Assembly: GCF_000379825.1 (NCBI RefSeq)
Contig: NZ_KB903839.1
Coordinates: 115,710 to 179,709, forward strand
Source: Longispora albida DSM 44784
Lineage (GTDB): Bacteria; Actinomycetota; Actinomycetes; Mycobacteriales; Micromonosporaceae
Direction: 5' to 3'
DNA length: 64,000 nucleotides
The notes below the pieces were generated by a model, which worked only from the letters and a program-made list of their open reading frames with translations, ran no database searches and had not been told where the DNA came from. The position numbers were made by a program, and so were the translations under genes. Of this stretch, positions 37,302 to 46,561 are shown in pieces; positions within the stretch are counted from its first letter, which is position 1, and every line of letters begins with the position of its first letter.

Positions 37302-37380
37302 ACCGGACAAAGGTGCTCGGATATGCGGCCCGGCGTGCAAGATCGGCGAGGCGATGCCACGCGGAGACACGCCGGGCCGC

Positions 37381-37386
37381 TACCGT
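37381..37386 (+). promoter_or_regulatory. -10 box TACCGT, leaderless start of ftsK
   Basis: TACCGT ends 6 bases before ATG 37393. A GTG two codons earlier would overlap the box. The spacing favours ATG 37393 as the start. Confidence 0.5.
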
Positions 37387-37392
37387 GTGAGC

Positions 37393-39843
37393 ATGCCGGG
37401 TCGCGCCACACCGAGCCGCAGCCGCACGACTAGCCAGCGTGCGGCTGGCTCGCGCACCCCGGCTCGTACACCATCGCCCAAGCCTCGCCCCGCACCCGCC
37501 CCGAAGCCCGCAGCGGCGAAGGGCGGGGCACTCAAGCCCGTCGGCAAGGCCATCGGTGGCCTGTGGATGGGCGGGGCGCACGCGGTCGGCTGGGTAGCAC
37601 GGGGTCTGGGAAGGAAGGCGGCCACGGCCAAGGAACTCGATCCGGAGCACCGCAGGGACGGCGGCGGTCTCCTCCTGCTGGGGCTCGCGCTCGTGCTCGC
37701 CGTCGCGGTCTGGTTCGACGCTGCCGGGCCGGTGGGCGCATGGCTGGCCGGCGCTGTGCGCTGGTGCGTCGGCGCCGTGTCGGCGGCGTTGCCCGTGCTC
37801 CTGGCGTGGGGCGCCTTCCGCGTGATGCGCAACGTCCCCGACCCCGAGCACCGGGGCCGGGGCGTCGTCGGCTGGGGTGCCCTGATCACCTCCGTGGCCG
37901 GCCTGCTGCACGTGATCGGCAGCCCGGAGACCGTCCCGCAGCAGGACTACGCCGGCGGCATGCTCGGCCGCGGCTTCGGCGGCCTGCTCAAGGCCGCGGT
38001 GACCGGCTGGGTCGCCGTACCGCTCCTGCTGCTCTTCCTCCTCTTCGGCCTGCTCGTCATCACGGCCACCCCGCTGAACCGCATTCCGGAGCGGGTCGCC
38101 AGGCTGTGGGACATCGCCCTCGGCCGCGCACCCTCCACTGAGGACTTCGACGACGAGGACTCCGGCGACGAGGAGGAGCCGGAACTCAAGCGCCGCCGCC
38201 CGTCCCGCCGCCGCCAGGCGGCACTGGTCGCCCCGTCGGATCCGGACGACGACCGGGACACCGAGGTCATCGAGGTCGTCGCGGACCCGCCGGCCAAGCG
38301 GCTGCCCACCGCGCGCAAGGCTCCCGAGCACTCGGCCCCGCCGACCCGCGCGGAGCAGCTGGCCCTGACCGGCGCCGAGGGCGACTACAAGCTGCCCCCG
38401 CCGGACCTGCTCGGCAAGGGCGAGGCTCCCAAGAGCCGCAGCAAGGCCAACGACGACGTCATCGCCTCACTGACCGGCGTGTTCGAGCAGTTCAACGTGG
38501 ACGCGATGGTCACGGGCTTCACGCGCGGCCCGACAGTGACCCGCTACGAGGTCGAACTCGGCCCCGGCGTGAAGGTCGAGCGGATCACGCAGCTCTCGCG
38601 GAACATCGCGTACGCCGTGAAGAGCCCGGACGTCCGGATCATCAGCCCGATCCCCGGCAAGAGCGCGGTCGGCATCGAGATCCCCAACTCCGACCGGGAG
38701 AACGTCTCGCTCGGCGACGTGCTGCGCTCCCGCGCCGCGACCGCCGACCACCACCCGATGCTCACCGCGCTCGGCAAGGACATCGAGGGCGGCTTCGTCG
38801 TCGCGAACCTCGCGAAGATGCCGCACATCCTGGTGGCCGGCGCGACCGGGGCCGGCAAGTCCAGCTGCATCAACGCGCTGCTCGTGTCGATCCTGTCCCG
38901 CGCGACGCCCGACGAGGTGCGCCTGCTGCTCATCGACCCCAAGCGGGTCGAGCTGACCAGCTACGAGGGCATCCCGCACCTGGTGACCCCGATCGTGACC
39001 AACCCGAAGAAGGCCTCCGACGCCTTGCAGTGGGTGGTCAACGAGATGGACATGCGCTACGACGACCTCGCGGCCAACGGCGTCCGGCACGTCGACGACT
39101 TCAACCGCAAGGTCCGCAACGGGCAGATCAAGGCGCCGCCGGGCAGCGAGCGCGTCATGCGCCCGTACCCGTACCTGCTGGTGATCGTCGACGAGCTGGC
39201 CGACCTCATGATGGTCGCCCCGCGCGACGTCGAGGACGCCGTCGTCCGGATCACCCAGCTCGCCCGGGCCGCGGGCATCCATCTCGTCCTGGCGACCCAG
39301 CGCCCCTCCGTCGACGTGGTCACCGGCCTGATCAAGGCCAACGTGCCCTCCCGGCTGGCCTTCGCCACGTCCTCGCTGGCCGACTCGCGGGTCATCCTCG
39401 ACCAGCCGGGCGCGGAGAAGCTGATCGGCCGAGGCGACGCGCTGTTCCTGCCGATGGGCGCGAGCAAGCCGATCCGGATCCAGGGCGCGTGGGTCGACGA
39501 GTCCGAGATCCACGCCGTGGTGAAGTTCTGCAAGGAACAGCGCGACCCCGAGTACCGGGAGGAGGTCGTGGCGGCCCCCGCGGCGAAGAAGAAGCCGGAG
39601 GAGGACATCGGCGAGGACCTGGAGCTGCTGGTCCAGGCCGCCGAGCTGGTGGTCACCTCGCAGTTCGGCTCGACGTCGATGCTCCAGCGCAAGCTCCGGG
39701 TCGGTTTCGCCAAGGCCGGCCGCCTGATGGACCTGATGGAACAGCGCGGGGTCGTGGGCCCATCGGAGGGTTCGAAGGCCCGGGAGGTGCTGATCAAGCC
39801 CGACGAACTCGACGGTGTACTGGAGGCGATCCGCGCGGAGTGA
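37393..39843 (+). CDS. ftsK: DNA translocase FtsK/SpoIIIE
   Basis: FtsK pumps DNA away from the division septum and helps resolve chromosome dimers. The 816-residue protein has a short basic disordered N-terminus (about 60 residues, Arg/Pro/Ala-rich), four membrane segments (about 90-240), an acidic linker, and an alpha-beta motor. Walker A GATGAGKS is at 483-490 and Walker B is LLVIVDELADLMM. The winged-helix gamma domain (SMLQRKLRVGFAKAGRLMDL) that reads KOPS is at the C-terminus. The family start supports ATG 37393. Shorter than E. coli FtsK (1329 residues), and typical of actinobacteria. Confidence 0.96.
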   Translation: MPGRATPSRSRTTSQRAAGSRTPARTPSPKPRPAPAPKPAAAKGGALKPVGKAIGGLWMGGAHAVGWVARGLGRKAATAKELDPEHRRDGGGLLLLGLALVLAVAVWFDAAGPVGAWLAGAVRWCVGAVSAALPVLLAWGAFRVMRNVPDPEHRGRGVVGWGALITSVAGLLHVIGSPETVPQQDYAGGMLGRGFGGLLKAAVTGWVAVPLLLLFLLFGLLVITATPLNRIPERVARLWDIALGRAPSTEDFDDEDSGDEEEPELKRRRPSRRRQAALVAPSDPDDDRDTEVIEVVADPPAKRLPTARKAPEHSAPPTRAEQLALTGAEGDYKLPPPDLLGKGEAPKSRSKANDDVIASLTGVFEQFNVDAMVTGFTRGPTVTRYEVELGPGVKVERITQLSRNIAYAVKSPDVRIISPIPGKSAVGIEIPNSDRENVSLGDVLRSRAATADHHPMLTALGKDIEGGFVVANLAKMPHILVAGATGAGKSSCINALLVSILSRATPDEVRLLLIDPKRVELTSYEGIPHLVTPIVTNPKKASDALQWVVNEMDMRYDDLAANGVRHVDDFNRKVRNGQIKAPPGSERVMRPYPYLLVIVDELADLMMVAPRDVEDAVVRITQLARAAGIHLVLATQRPSVDVVTGLIKANVPSRLAFATSSLADSRVILDQPGAEKLIGRGDALFLPMGASKPIRIQGAWVDESEIHAVVKFCKEQRDPEYREEVVAAPAAKKKPEEDIGEDLELLVQAAELVVTSQFGSTSMLQRKLRVGFAKAGRLMDLMEQRGVVGPSEGSKAREVLIKPDELDGVLEAIRAE

Positions 39844-39941
39844 TGCGTTATTCGTGCACTTTTGCCCGAATCTTATAGTCGGGCCGCTGACAGGCGCGCG
39901 AGTTCGCGCACAGCGCCCCGGGAACTGTCACCCGGTGCCGA

Positions 39942-39947
39942 TAGACT
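39942..39947 (+). promoter_or_regulatory. -10 box TAGACT, leaderless start of rimO
   Basis: TAGACT ends 6 bases before GTG 39954; no ribosome site is present. A second candidate -10, TATAGT (39874-39879), lies 75 bases upstream. Confidence 0.5.
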
Positions 39948-39953
39948 CGGCGG

Positions 39954-41411
39954 GTGTCCGCACCTGCATCCACCCCAGTCACGCCTGCCCCCGGCCGGCG
40001 GGTCGCCCTGCTGACCCTGGGCTGCGCCCGTAACGAGGTCGACTCCGAGGAGCTGGCCGGCCGACTGGCCGCCGGCGGCTGGGAGGTCACCACGGACGGC
40101 GAGCGGGCCGACGTGGTCATGGTCAACACGTGCGGGTTCGTGGCCTCGGCCAAGCAGGAGTCGATCGACACCCTGCTCGCCGCCTCCGACACCGGAGCCA
40201 AGATCGTGGCGGCCGGGTGCATGGCCGAGCGGTATGGCAACCAGCTCGCCGACGCGCTGCCAGAGGCCGCGGTGCTCAGCTTCGACGACTACCCGGACAT
40301 CTCCGGCAAGCTCGACTCGCTGCTGGCAGGCGAGGAGCACGAGGCGCACACCCCGCGCGACCGGCGCACGCTGCTGCCGATCACGCCGGTCGAGCGGCAG
40401 AAGGCCAAGCCGGTCATCCCCGGCCACGCCATCGTCGACGAGGCCACCCCGGCCCACCTGCGCCAGACCCTCCGCCGCCGGCTCGAGTCCGGCCCGGTCG
40501 CCTCGCTCAAGCTCGCGTCCGGCTGCGACCGGCGGTGCAGCTTCTGCGCGATCCCGTCCTTCCGCGGCGCTTTCGTCTCGCGCACGCCCGACGAGCTGCT
40601 GGCCGAGGCCGAGTGGCTGGCCGGGCAGGGCGTGCGGGAGCTGGTGCTGGTCAGCGAGAATTCCTCGTCCTACGGCAAGGACCTCGGCGACCCCCGGCTG
40701 CTGGAGAAGCTCCTCCCGCAGCTCGCCTCGATCTCCGGCATCGTCAGGGTCCGCGCCAGCTACCTCCAGCCGGCCGAGATGCGGCCCTCGCTGGTCGAGG
40801 CGATCGCGACCACGCCGGGCGTCGCCCCGTACTTCGACCTGTCCTTCCAGCACTCCTCGGAGCCCGTGCTGCGCCGGATGCGCCGGTTCGGCTCGACCGA
40901 CCGGTTCCTGGAGCTGATGCGGAGCATCCGTGACCTGGCCCCGGAGGCCGGCGCCCGTACCAACGTGATCGTCGGCTTCCCCGGCGAGACCAAGGCCGAC
41001 GTCGCCGAGCTGGAGCGTTTCCTGACCGGCGCCCGCCTCGACGCGGTCGGCGTCTTCTCGTACTCCGATGAGGACGGCACCGAGGCCGCCACCCTGCCCG
41101 GCAAGGTCCGCCAGGACACGATCCGCCGCCGGTACTCGAAGATCAGCGAGCTGGCCGAGGAGCTGACGGCCCAGCGCGCCGAGGAGCGGATCGGCACGAC
41201 CGTCGAGGTCATGGTCGACCGGGTGGACGAAGGAGAAGTCGAGGGCCGCGCCGCCCACCAGGCTCCGGAGGTCGACGGCTCGACCACCCTGACCGGCGGG
41301 ATCTCCGGCGACCTTCGCCAGGGAGACCTGGTCCGGGCTACGGTGACGGCGTGCGGAGGAGTGGATCTGGTGGCCCAGCCGGTCGAGGTCATCGACCGCG
41401 CACGCCCGTGA
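39954..41411 (+). CDS. rimO: Ribosomal protein S12 methylthiotransferase RimO
   Basis: RimO adds a methylthio group to an Asp of ribosomal protein S12. The 485-residue protein has the N-terminal MTTase domain ([29 protein letters not shown], three cluster cysteines). A radical-SAM domain with CDRRCSFC (C191, C195, C198) and a C-terminal TRAM domain follow. The order ftsK-rimO-pgsA is conserved. The stop overlaps pgsA as GTGA. NTCGF with [13 protein letters not shown] distinguishes it from MiaB. Confidence 0.95.
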   Translation: MSAPASTPVTPAPGRRVALLTLGCARNEVDSEELAGRLAAGGWEVTTDGERADVVMVNTCGFVASAKQESIDTLLAASDTGAKIVAAGCMAERYGNQLADALPEAAVLSFDDYPDISGKLDSLLAGEEHEAHTPRDRRTLLPITPVERQKAKPVIPGHAIVDEATPAHLRQTLRRRLESGPVASLKLASGCDRRCSFCAIPSFRGAFVSRTPDELLAEAEWLAGQGVRELVLVSENSSSYGKDLGDPRLLEKLLPQLASISGIVRVRASYLQPAEMRPSLVEAIATTPGVAPYFDLSFQHSSEPVLRRMRRFGSTDRFLELMRSIRDLAPEAGARTNVIVGFPGETKADVAELERFLTGARLDAVGVFSYSDEDGTEAATLPGKVRQDTIRRRYSKISELAEELTAQRAEERIGTTVEVMVDRVDEGEVEGRAAHQAPEVDGSTTLTGGISGDLRQGDLVRATVTACGGVDLVAQPVEVIDRARP

Positions 41412-41980
41412 AGGCGGCCGTGAAGCGCGTGCCGGTGCGCAATCCGGCGAATGCGCTCACCGTGCTCCGCCTGGTGCTGGTGCCGGTGTTCGCCGTGCTC
41501 ACGGTCATGTCGGAGATGACGGACTCCTCGCTGCGGATCGCCGCGTGCGTGGTGTTCGGCGTGGCCTCGCTGACCGACTTCGCCGACGGCTGGATCGCGC
41601 GCACGTGGGGCCTGGTCACGGCGTTCGGCAAGGTCGCCGACCCGATCGCCGACAAGGCGCTGACCGGCACGGCGCTGGTCCTGCTGTCCTGGTTCGCGGT
41701 GCTGCCCTGGTGGGTAACGGGACTGGTGCTGGCCCGTGAGCTCGGCGTGACGCTCATCCGGTTCTGGGTGCTCAGGCACGGCGTGATGGCCGCCAGCCGT
41801 GGTGGCAAGATCAAGACAATGCTCCAGATCGCCGCCATCGCGTGGTACCTGTGGCCCTTCCCGGCGGGCCTGGCCGGGGTCGGCCCGTGGCTGATGGCCG
41901 CAGCCGTGGTCGTGACGGCGGTGACCGGGCTGGACTACGTGTTCCGGGCCCTGGCGCTCCGCCGGAGCACCCGCGCCTGA
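41408..41980 (+). CDS. pgsA: CDP-diacylglycerol-glycerol-3-phosphate 3-phosphatidyltransferase PgsA
   Basis: PgsA makes phosphatidylglycerophosphate, the first step to phosphatidylglycerol and cardiolipin. The 190-residue membrane protein has the CDP-alcohol phosphotransferase motif D-x2-DG-x2-AR-x8-G-x3-D-x3-D in DFADGWIAR followed by GKVADPIAD, plus four or five membrane segments. GTG 41408 overlaps the rimO stop by four bases. In many relatives cinA follows pgsA before clgR. Here cinA is absent and clgR comes directly. Confidence 0.92.
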   Translation: MKAAVKRVPVRNPANALTVLRLVLVPVFAVLTVMSEMTDSSLRIAACVVFGVASLTDFADGWIARTWGLVTAFGKVADPIADKALTGTALVLLSWFAVLPWWVTGLVLARELGVTLIRFWVLRHGVMAASRGGKIKTMLQIAAIAWYLWPFPAGLAGVGPWLMAAAVVVTAVTGLDYVFRALALRRSTRA

Positions 41981-42132
41981 GAATTCCTGCCGCCCGCCGG
42001 AATACTCCCGCGCCAGGAGCGTTGGAGTCGGCAACGGTCGGGGTATGTGCCGGTAAGGGTTTGACGATGTACGGTGACAGCGGTTGGTGAAGTTGCCATG
42101 ACCACTGGCCGGCTTGGGGAAGGAGTGTGGCG

Positions 42133-42510
42133 ATGGTCCTGCTGCGTCGTGTGATCGGCGACACGCTGCGGTCGCGGCGGCTTTCCCAGCACCGCACCCT
42201 GCGCGAGGTGTCCACCGGGGCGAACGTGAGCCTTGGCTACCTCTCGGAGATCGAGCGCGGCCAGAAGGAAGCCTCCAGCGAGCTCCTCGCCTCCATCTGC
42301 GAGGCGCTGGACGTGCCGTTGTCCCAGGTCCTGCGCGAGGTCAGCGACACGCTGGCCGTGACGGAGGAGCGCACGCCGGTCCTGCAGGCCGTCGGCTCCC
42401 AGGCCCTCACGATCGGTGCCCAGCCGGCCAAGACCGCCGGCAAGCAGAGCAGCACGGCGAAGGCGTCCACGCCGATCGAGCGCAGCGTCGCCCACCTCCG
42501 CGCCGCCTGA
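42133..42510 (+). CDS. clgR: ClgR transcriptional activator
   Basis: ClgR is a Cro/C1-type regulator that in actinobacteria activates clp protease genes and, in mycobacteria, the adjacent psp operon. The 125-residue protein has [17 protein letters not shown], then [23 protein letters not shown] and [20 protein letters not shown], matching ClgR well. It ends HLRAA, an ssrA-like tail; ClgR is known to be degraded through a C-terminal AA signal by Clp proteases. ATG 42133 lies 7 bases after AAGGAG; GTG 42127 is an alternative. Its place upstream of pspA/pspM supports the call. Confidence 0.88.
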   Translation: MVLLRRVIGDTLRSRRLSQHRTLREVSTGANVSLGYLSEIERGQKEASSELLASICEALDVPLSQVLREVSDTLAVTEERTPVLQAVGSQALTIGAQPAKTAGKQSSTAKASTPIERSVAHLRAA

Positions 42511-42697
42511 TCACTTCCCTCCCTCGGCCTGTTCCCTGAGCCTTGCCCTGTCCCGGGTGGACGGTGTGTCTGTCCGGCTTTGAGTCGGCTTTCCGATAGC
42601 TGCCGGCCAGCGGGATACAACGTGGCCGGCGGGACCCCAGGATGTCGCAGGGGTCTGCCACACTTTGCAGGTACTCCTCGCCCCCTCGGAGGCCACT

Positions 42698-44503
42698 GTG
42701 TCCTACCCGGCGCACCCCTCGCCGCGGCGTAACCACCTGCCCCTGCTGATCACCGCGGTGGTCGGCGTGCTGGCGATCATCGTCACGTATCTCGTGCTCA
42801 GGCCGGGTGACGACACCCCGGCCGAAGGCAGGCACCGTGACGGGTGCATCCCGCTCGACGTCAACGCCTCGGTGGAGAAGTCCGCCCTGATGCAGCAGCT
42901 GGCGCAGGCGTACAACAAGGCGAACCGCAAGGTCGGCGGCAAGTGCGTCGACGTCAATGTGTACGGCATGGCTTCCGGCGCCACTGTGGACGCCCTGGCC
43001 CGCGGCTGGGACTCCACCCGGGAGGGCCAGCCGGCCCCGCACGTGTGGACACCGGCCTCCTCGGCCTGGCTGGGCGTGCTCCGGCAGAAGGTGTCGACGG
43101 GCGACAAGGGCACGGTGCTGCCGCAGGGCAACCAGCCGTCCATCGTCCAGTCCCCGCTGGTGCTGGCCATGCCGAAGCCGATGGCCGAGGCCCTGGGCTG
43201 GCCGTCGAAGCCGATCGGCTGGTCGGACGTGCTGGGCCTGGCCAACCAGGGCTGGGGCGGGGCCGGGCACCCCGAGTGGGGCAGCTTCAAGCTCGGCAAG
43301 ACCAACCCGCACTACTCGACCACGGGCCTCAGCTCCGTCGTCGCCAGCTACTTCGCCGCCACCGGCCGGTCCAGCGACCTGACGGAGGCCGACCTGGACG
43401 ACCCGAAGGTCATCTCGTACGTGCGCGGGCTGGAGTCCTCGGTCGTCCACTATGGCGACACGTCCCTCACCTTCCTGGCGAATCTGGCGGATGCCGACGC
43501 CAAGGGCAAGGGGCTCAGCTACGTGAGCGCCGTCGTGATCGAGGAGAAGTCGGTCTACGACTACAACCAGGGCAACCCGACCGGTGACCCGAAGCTGGCA
43601 GGCAAGGGCGCGAAGCCCCGGGTGCCCCTGGTCGCGATCTACCCGAAGGAGGGCACGCTCGTCTCCGACAGCCCGTTCGTGACGCTGTCGACCGCGAGCG
43701 ACGAGCAGAAGGCCGGCGCCGCCGACTTCCTGGCCTTCGTGAAGGAGCCGGCCCAGCAGAAGCGGTTCACCGACGTCGGCTTCCGGGACGCGACCGGCAA
43801 GCCCGGCCCGGTGATCACCGAGGCGAACGGGATGCTGCCCGGCGCGACGTTCACCGCGCTGAACACGCCGCCGGCCCCGGTGCTGACCAAGGCCATCGCC
43901 GGCTGGGACCAGTTGCGGAAGCGGGCGCAGGTCCTGCTCGTGCTGGACGTGTCCGGCTCGATGGCCGACCTGGCCGTCGGCGGCAAGTCCCGCCTGGAAC
44001 TGGCCAAGGAGTCGGCGCTGCGATCGCTCGACATGTTCGCCTCCGACGACCTGGTCGGGCTGTGGACCTTCAGCACGGAGGTCAACGGGGCTTCCACGCC
44101 GTACACCGAGCGCGTCCCGATCGGGAAGGTCTCGGACGTGAAGGAGAAGCTGGTCCAGGCGATCAAGGGGCTGAGCCCCGCCGGTGGTACCGCGCTGTAC
44201 GCGACGGCGCGCGCGGCCCAGCAGAAGCTCCTCACCGTGGCCGACCCGAGCCGGATCAACGCCGTGGTGCTGCTGACGGACGGCAAGAACGAGTACCCGA
44301 AGGACAACGACCTGCCCCGGCTCCTCACCGACCTCGACGCCAGCGCGGAGAACTCGGTGCGGGTGTTCACCATCGCGTACGGCGAGCAGGCCGACTTCCC
44401 CGTCCTCCAGCGGATCTCGCAGGCCAGCCGGGCCGCGGCGTACGACGCCCGTGACGCCTCGACCATCGAGAAGATCCTCATCAACGTGCTCAGCAACTTC
44501 TGA
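42698..44503 (+). CDS. Membrane-anchored substrate-binding and VWA domain protein
   Basis: A 601-residue protein with an N-terminal basic stretch and one membrane anchor (about 9-32, LLITAVVGVLAIIVTYLVL). A periplasmic-binding-protein-like domain (about 45-395, of the extracellular solute-binding type) is followed by a von Willebrand A domain with MIDAS motif DVSGS (D417, S419, S421), GGTALYAT and LLTDGKNE. The fusion would be extracytoplasmic. GTG 42698 lies 5 bases after CGGAGG; the next gene overlaps its stop by one base. Ligand and partner unknown. Its location between clgR and pspA suggests envelope sensing, as inference. Confidence 0.86.
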   Translation: MSYPAHPSPRRNHLPLLITAVVGVLAIIVTYLVLRPGDDTPAEGRHRDGCIPLDVNASVEKSALMQQLAQAYNKANRKVGGKCVDVNVYGMASGATVDALARGWDSTREGQPAPHVWTPASSAWLGVLRQKVSTGDKGTVLPQGNQPSIVQSPLVLAMPKPMAEALGWPSKPIGWSDVLGLANQGWGGAGHPEWGSFKLGKTNPHYSTTGLSSVVASYFAATGRSSDLTEADLDDPKVISYVRGLESSVVHYGDTSLTFLANLADADAKGKGLSYVSAVVIEEKSVYDYNQGNPTGDPKLAGKGAKPRVPLVAIYPKEGTLVSDSPFVTLSTASDEQKAGAADFLAFVKEPAQQKRFTDVGFRDATGKPGPVITEANGMLPGATFTALNTPPAPVLTKAIAGWDQLRKRAQVLLVLDVSGSMADLAVGGKSRLELAKESALRSLDMFASDDLVGLWTFSTEVNGASTPYTERVPIGKVSDVKEKLVQAIKGLSPAGGTALYATARAAQQKLLTVADPSRINAVVLLTDGKNEYPKDNDLPRLLTDLDASAENSVRVFTIAYGEQADFPVLQRISQASRAAAYDARDASTIEKILINVLSNF

Positions 44504-45294
44504 TGCGGCTCTCCGACCACCTCACGGAACCGTGGGGCATCCTCACGGCCGTCCTGGCTGGCGGGCTGGGCGGCGCTGTGACGGCAGCCCTGTCCCCGGC
44601 CGCAGTGCTCGCCCTGCCGGTCGGGTTCGGCATCGGCGTCACCGTGTACGGCGTCCGGGTCGGCCTCGGGGCGCTCATGGCCCCGAGGGAGCTGGAGGCC
44701 CCGGCCCCGCCCCGGTACGAGCCGCGTGCCCTGCCCCGCCCGCCGTACGGCAGCCCGGCGGCGGCCTGGCTGGCCCGGGCGGAGGCTGCGGCTGCCGCGT
44801 TGCGGAGCCAGGCCGAGGGTGAGCCCGATCCGGTGCTCCGGGCCCAGGTCCGGGACGTCGGCGGTAACGCGGAAGGAGTTCTGGCCGACCTTGTCCGGTT
44901 CGCCGGGCAGGTGACGCTGCTCGAAGAGGCCAGCGGGCGGATCGACTCCGACGCCCTGCGCTGGGAGGCAGCGGGCCTCAAGCACGACGCGGAGAACGGC
45001 CCGGCCGGGCTCCGCGCCGAGCGGGAGCGCACCCTGCGAGCCGTCACGGAGCAGCTGGCCGCCCAGGAGCGCATGGTGGCGGCGGCGGAGGCCCTGCTGG
45101 CGAAGATGCAGGCCACGGTGGCCGGGCTGGAGGGGCTCGTCGTACGGCTCGCCGAGCTGTCGACGCTCCAGGCTGCGTCAGACGCCGGTGGGGACACGGC
45201 CGCGAGAGTAGGCTTGCTCACTGAAGATCTTGAGGGTTTGCGGCTCGGGCTTGCCGACGCTGAGGAGTTGTCCCGTGGCGCACTGGGTAGCTGA
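44503..45294 (+). CDS. Hydrophobic-hairpin plus coiled-coil protein, unknown
   Basis: A 263-residue protein: two adjacent hydrophobic segments near the start (about 12-58, with GILTAVLAGGLGGAVTAALS and AAVLALPVGFGIGVTVYGV), a Pro-rich linker, then a long helical coiled-coil rich in Ala/Glu/Arg (about 85-255). I do not recognise a family. ATG 44503 overlaps the VWA stop by one base (TGATG), so the two are translationally coupled and probably act together. The topology is compatible with a membrane protein that contacts PspA, whose gene follows. Confidence 0.75.
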   Translation: MRLSDHLTEPWGILTAVLAGGLGGAVTAALSPAAVLALPVGFGIGVTVYGVRVGLGALMAPRELEAPAPPRYEPRALPRPPYGSPAAAWLARAEAAAAALRSQAEGEPDPVLRAQVRDVGGNAEGVLADLVRFAGQVTLLEEASGRIDSDALRWEAAGLKHDAENGPAGLRAERERTLRAVTEQLAAQERMVAAAEALLAKMQATVAGLEGLVVRLAELSTLQAASDAGGDTAARVGLLTEDLEGLRLGLADAEELSRGALGS

Positions 45295-45485
45295 CACGGC
45301 CCGCCGGGTGCCTGGCGGGGAGCCCTGATCCGGTACCGGGGCTTTCCCCTCAGGGGCCCATCCTCCCTGAGGACGAGCGGCCCGGCCGGCACGTCCTCCC
45401 AGAGGGGGCGTGACGACCTGGCGAGGGCCTGCCACCATAGAAGGACGACTGGGACGGCATTTCTGCCGCGGAAGGGACCACGAAG

Positions 45486-46337
45486 ATGGCTAGCCCGTTC
45501 GTCAAGGGTTGGAGATACCTGATGGCGCTGTTCGGCGCCAAGATCGACGAGTATGCCGATCCGAAGGTGCAGATCCAGCAAGCCATCGAGGAAGCGCAGC
45601 GCCAGCACCAGGCGCTCGTCCAGCAGGCCGCAGCTGTGATCGGTAACCAGCGCCAGCTCGAGATGAAGCTGAACCGGACCATGTCGGAGGTCGAGAAGCT
45701 CCAGGCCTCCGCCCGGCAGGCCATCGTGCTGGCCGACAAGTCGCGCGCCGCCGGCGACGAGGCGAAGGCCACCGAGTACGAGAATGCCGCGCAGGCCTTC
45801 GCGACGCAGCTCGTCGCGCAGGAGCAGTCGATGGAGGACCTCAAGGGCATGCACGACGCGGCGATCTCCGCCGCGGCGCAGGCCCGCAAGGCCGTCGAGA
45901 ACAACGCGATGATCCTCCAGCAGAAGCTCGCCGAGCGCACGAAGCTGCTCAGCCAGCTGGAGCAGGCGAAGATGCAGGAGACCATCGCCGCCTCGCTGGA
46001 GTCGATGAGCTCTCTGGCCGCCCCGGGCAACACGCCTTCGCTGGACGAGGTCCGCGAGAAGATCGAGCGGCGTTACGCCAACGCGCACGGCCGCGCGGAG
46101 CTGGCGACCAACTCGGTCGAGGGCCGGATGCTCGAGGTGCAGAAGTCCACGCTGGACATGGCGGGTCAGTCCCGGCTGGACCAGATCCGGGCTTCGATGG
46201 CCGGCGACAAGCTCGCTGCCGCCCCGGAGACCCCGGCGATCAGCGGCAGCGTGAGCCCGTCGCAGACCGCCGGCGTGACCCGCCTCGACGAGATCCGCGC
46301 CTCCATGGCGAAGGACAAGGACAGCTCGGCAGGGTAG
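45486..46337 (+). CDS. pspA: PspA/IM30 family membrane-stress protein
   Basis: PspA is a coiled-coil ESCRT-III-like protein that oligomerises on damaged inner membranes. The 283-residue protein starts with the amphipathic [19 protein letters not shown], then [20 protein letters not shown] and a long coiled-coil typical of IM30. Two near-identical segments, [13 protein letters not shown] and [13 protein letters not shown], in the C-terminal part look like a duplicated docking motif. ATG 45486 has GGAAGGGA about 8 bases upstream. It is preceded by the coiled-coil gene and followed by a double inverted repeat and pspM. ClgR-dependent expression is expected from mycobacterial psp operons. Confidence 0.93.
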   Translation: MASPFVKGWRYLMALFGAKIDEYADPKVQIQQAIEEAQRQHQALVQQAAAVIGNQRQLEMKLNRTMSEVEKLQASARQAIVLADKSRAAGDEAKATEYENAAQAFATQLVAQEQSMEDLKGMHDAAISAAAQARKAVENNAMILQQKLAERTKLLSQLEQAKMQETIAASLESMSSLAAPGNTPSLDEVREKIERRYANAHGRAELATNSVEGRMLEVQKSTLDMAGQSRLDQIRASMAGDKLAAAPETPAISGSVSPSQTAGVTRLDEIRASMAKDKDSSAG

Positions 46338-46343
46338 TGCCGA

Positions 46344-46439
46344 CCCGCTGTGGACGACGATGCGCGCGTTGACGGCCCTCCCGCATACAACACCGGTATG
46401 CGGGAGGGCCGTCGCCTTCGCCTCGACGTCCACAGCGGG
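46344..46439. repeat. Nested double inverted repeat between pspA and pspM
   Basis: Outer arms CCCGCTGTGGACG (46344-46356) and CGTCCACAGCGGG (46427-46439) are perfect over 13 bases. Inner arms GACGGCCCTCCCGCATAC (46371-46388) and GTATGCGGGAGGGCCGTC (46396-46413) are perfect over 18 bases with a 7-base loop. The inner one is a strong terminator-like hairpin 33 bases after the pspA stop. The outer one would close a 96-base stem-loop with internal loops of 14 and 13 bases. It could limit pspM expression or be a stable RNA. Confidence 0.75.
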
Positions 46440-46561
46440 CCACCTCGCGTGAGACCAAGAGCGGGACAGTGCTCGTCTACTGTGGATGGTCTTGAGCCCT
46501 GGTCGCGGTGAGGGTGGCCGGCAGGATACGGTTTTCCCAAGCGACTGAGCGGAGGCACATC

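Noticed and set aside
22207-42989. DnaA boxes or replication origin from the CACTGTGGA copies
   Set aside because: They share TGTGGA with DnaA boxes but lack the TTG/CAA part, are scattered in coding sequence, and no AT-rich unwinding region or dnaA/dnaN is near.
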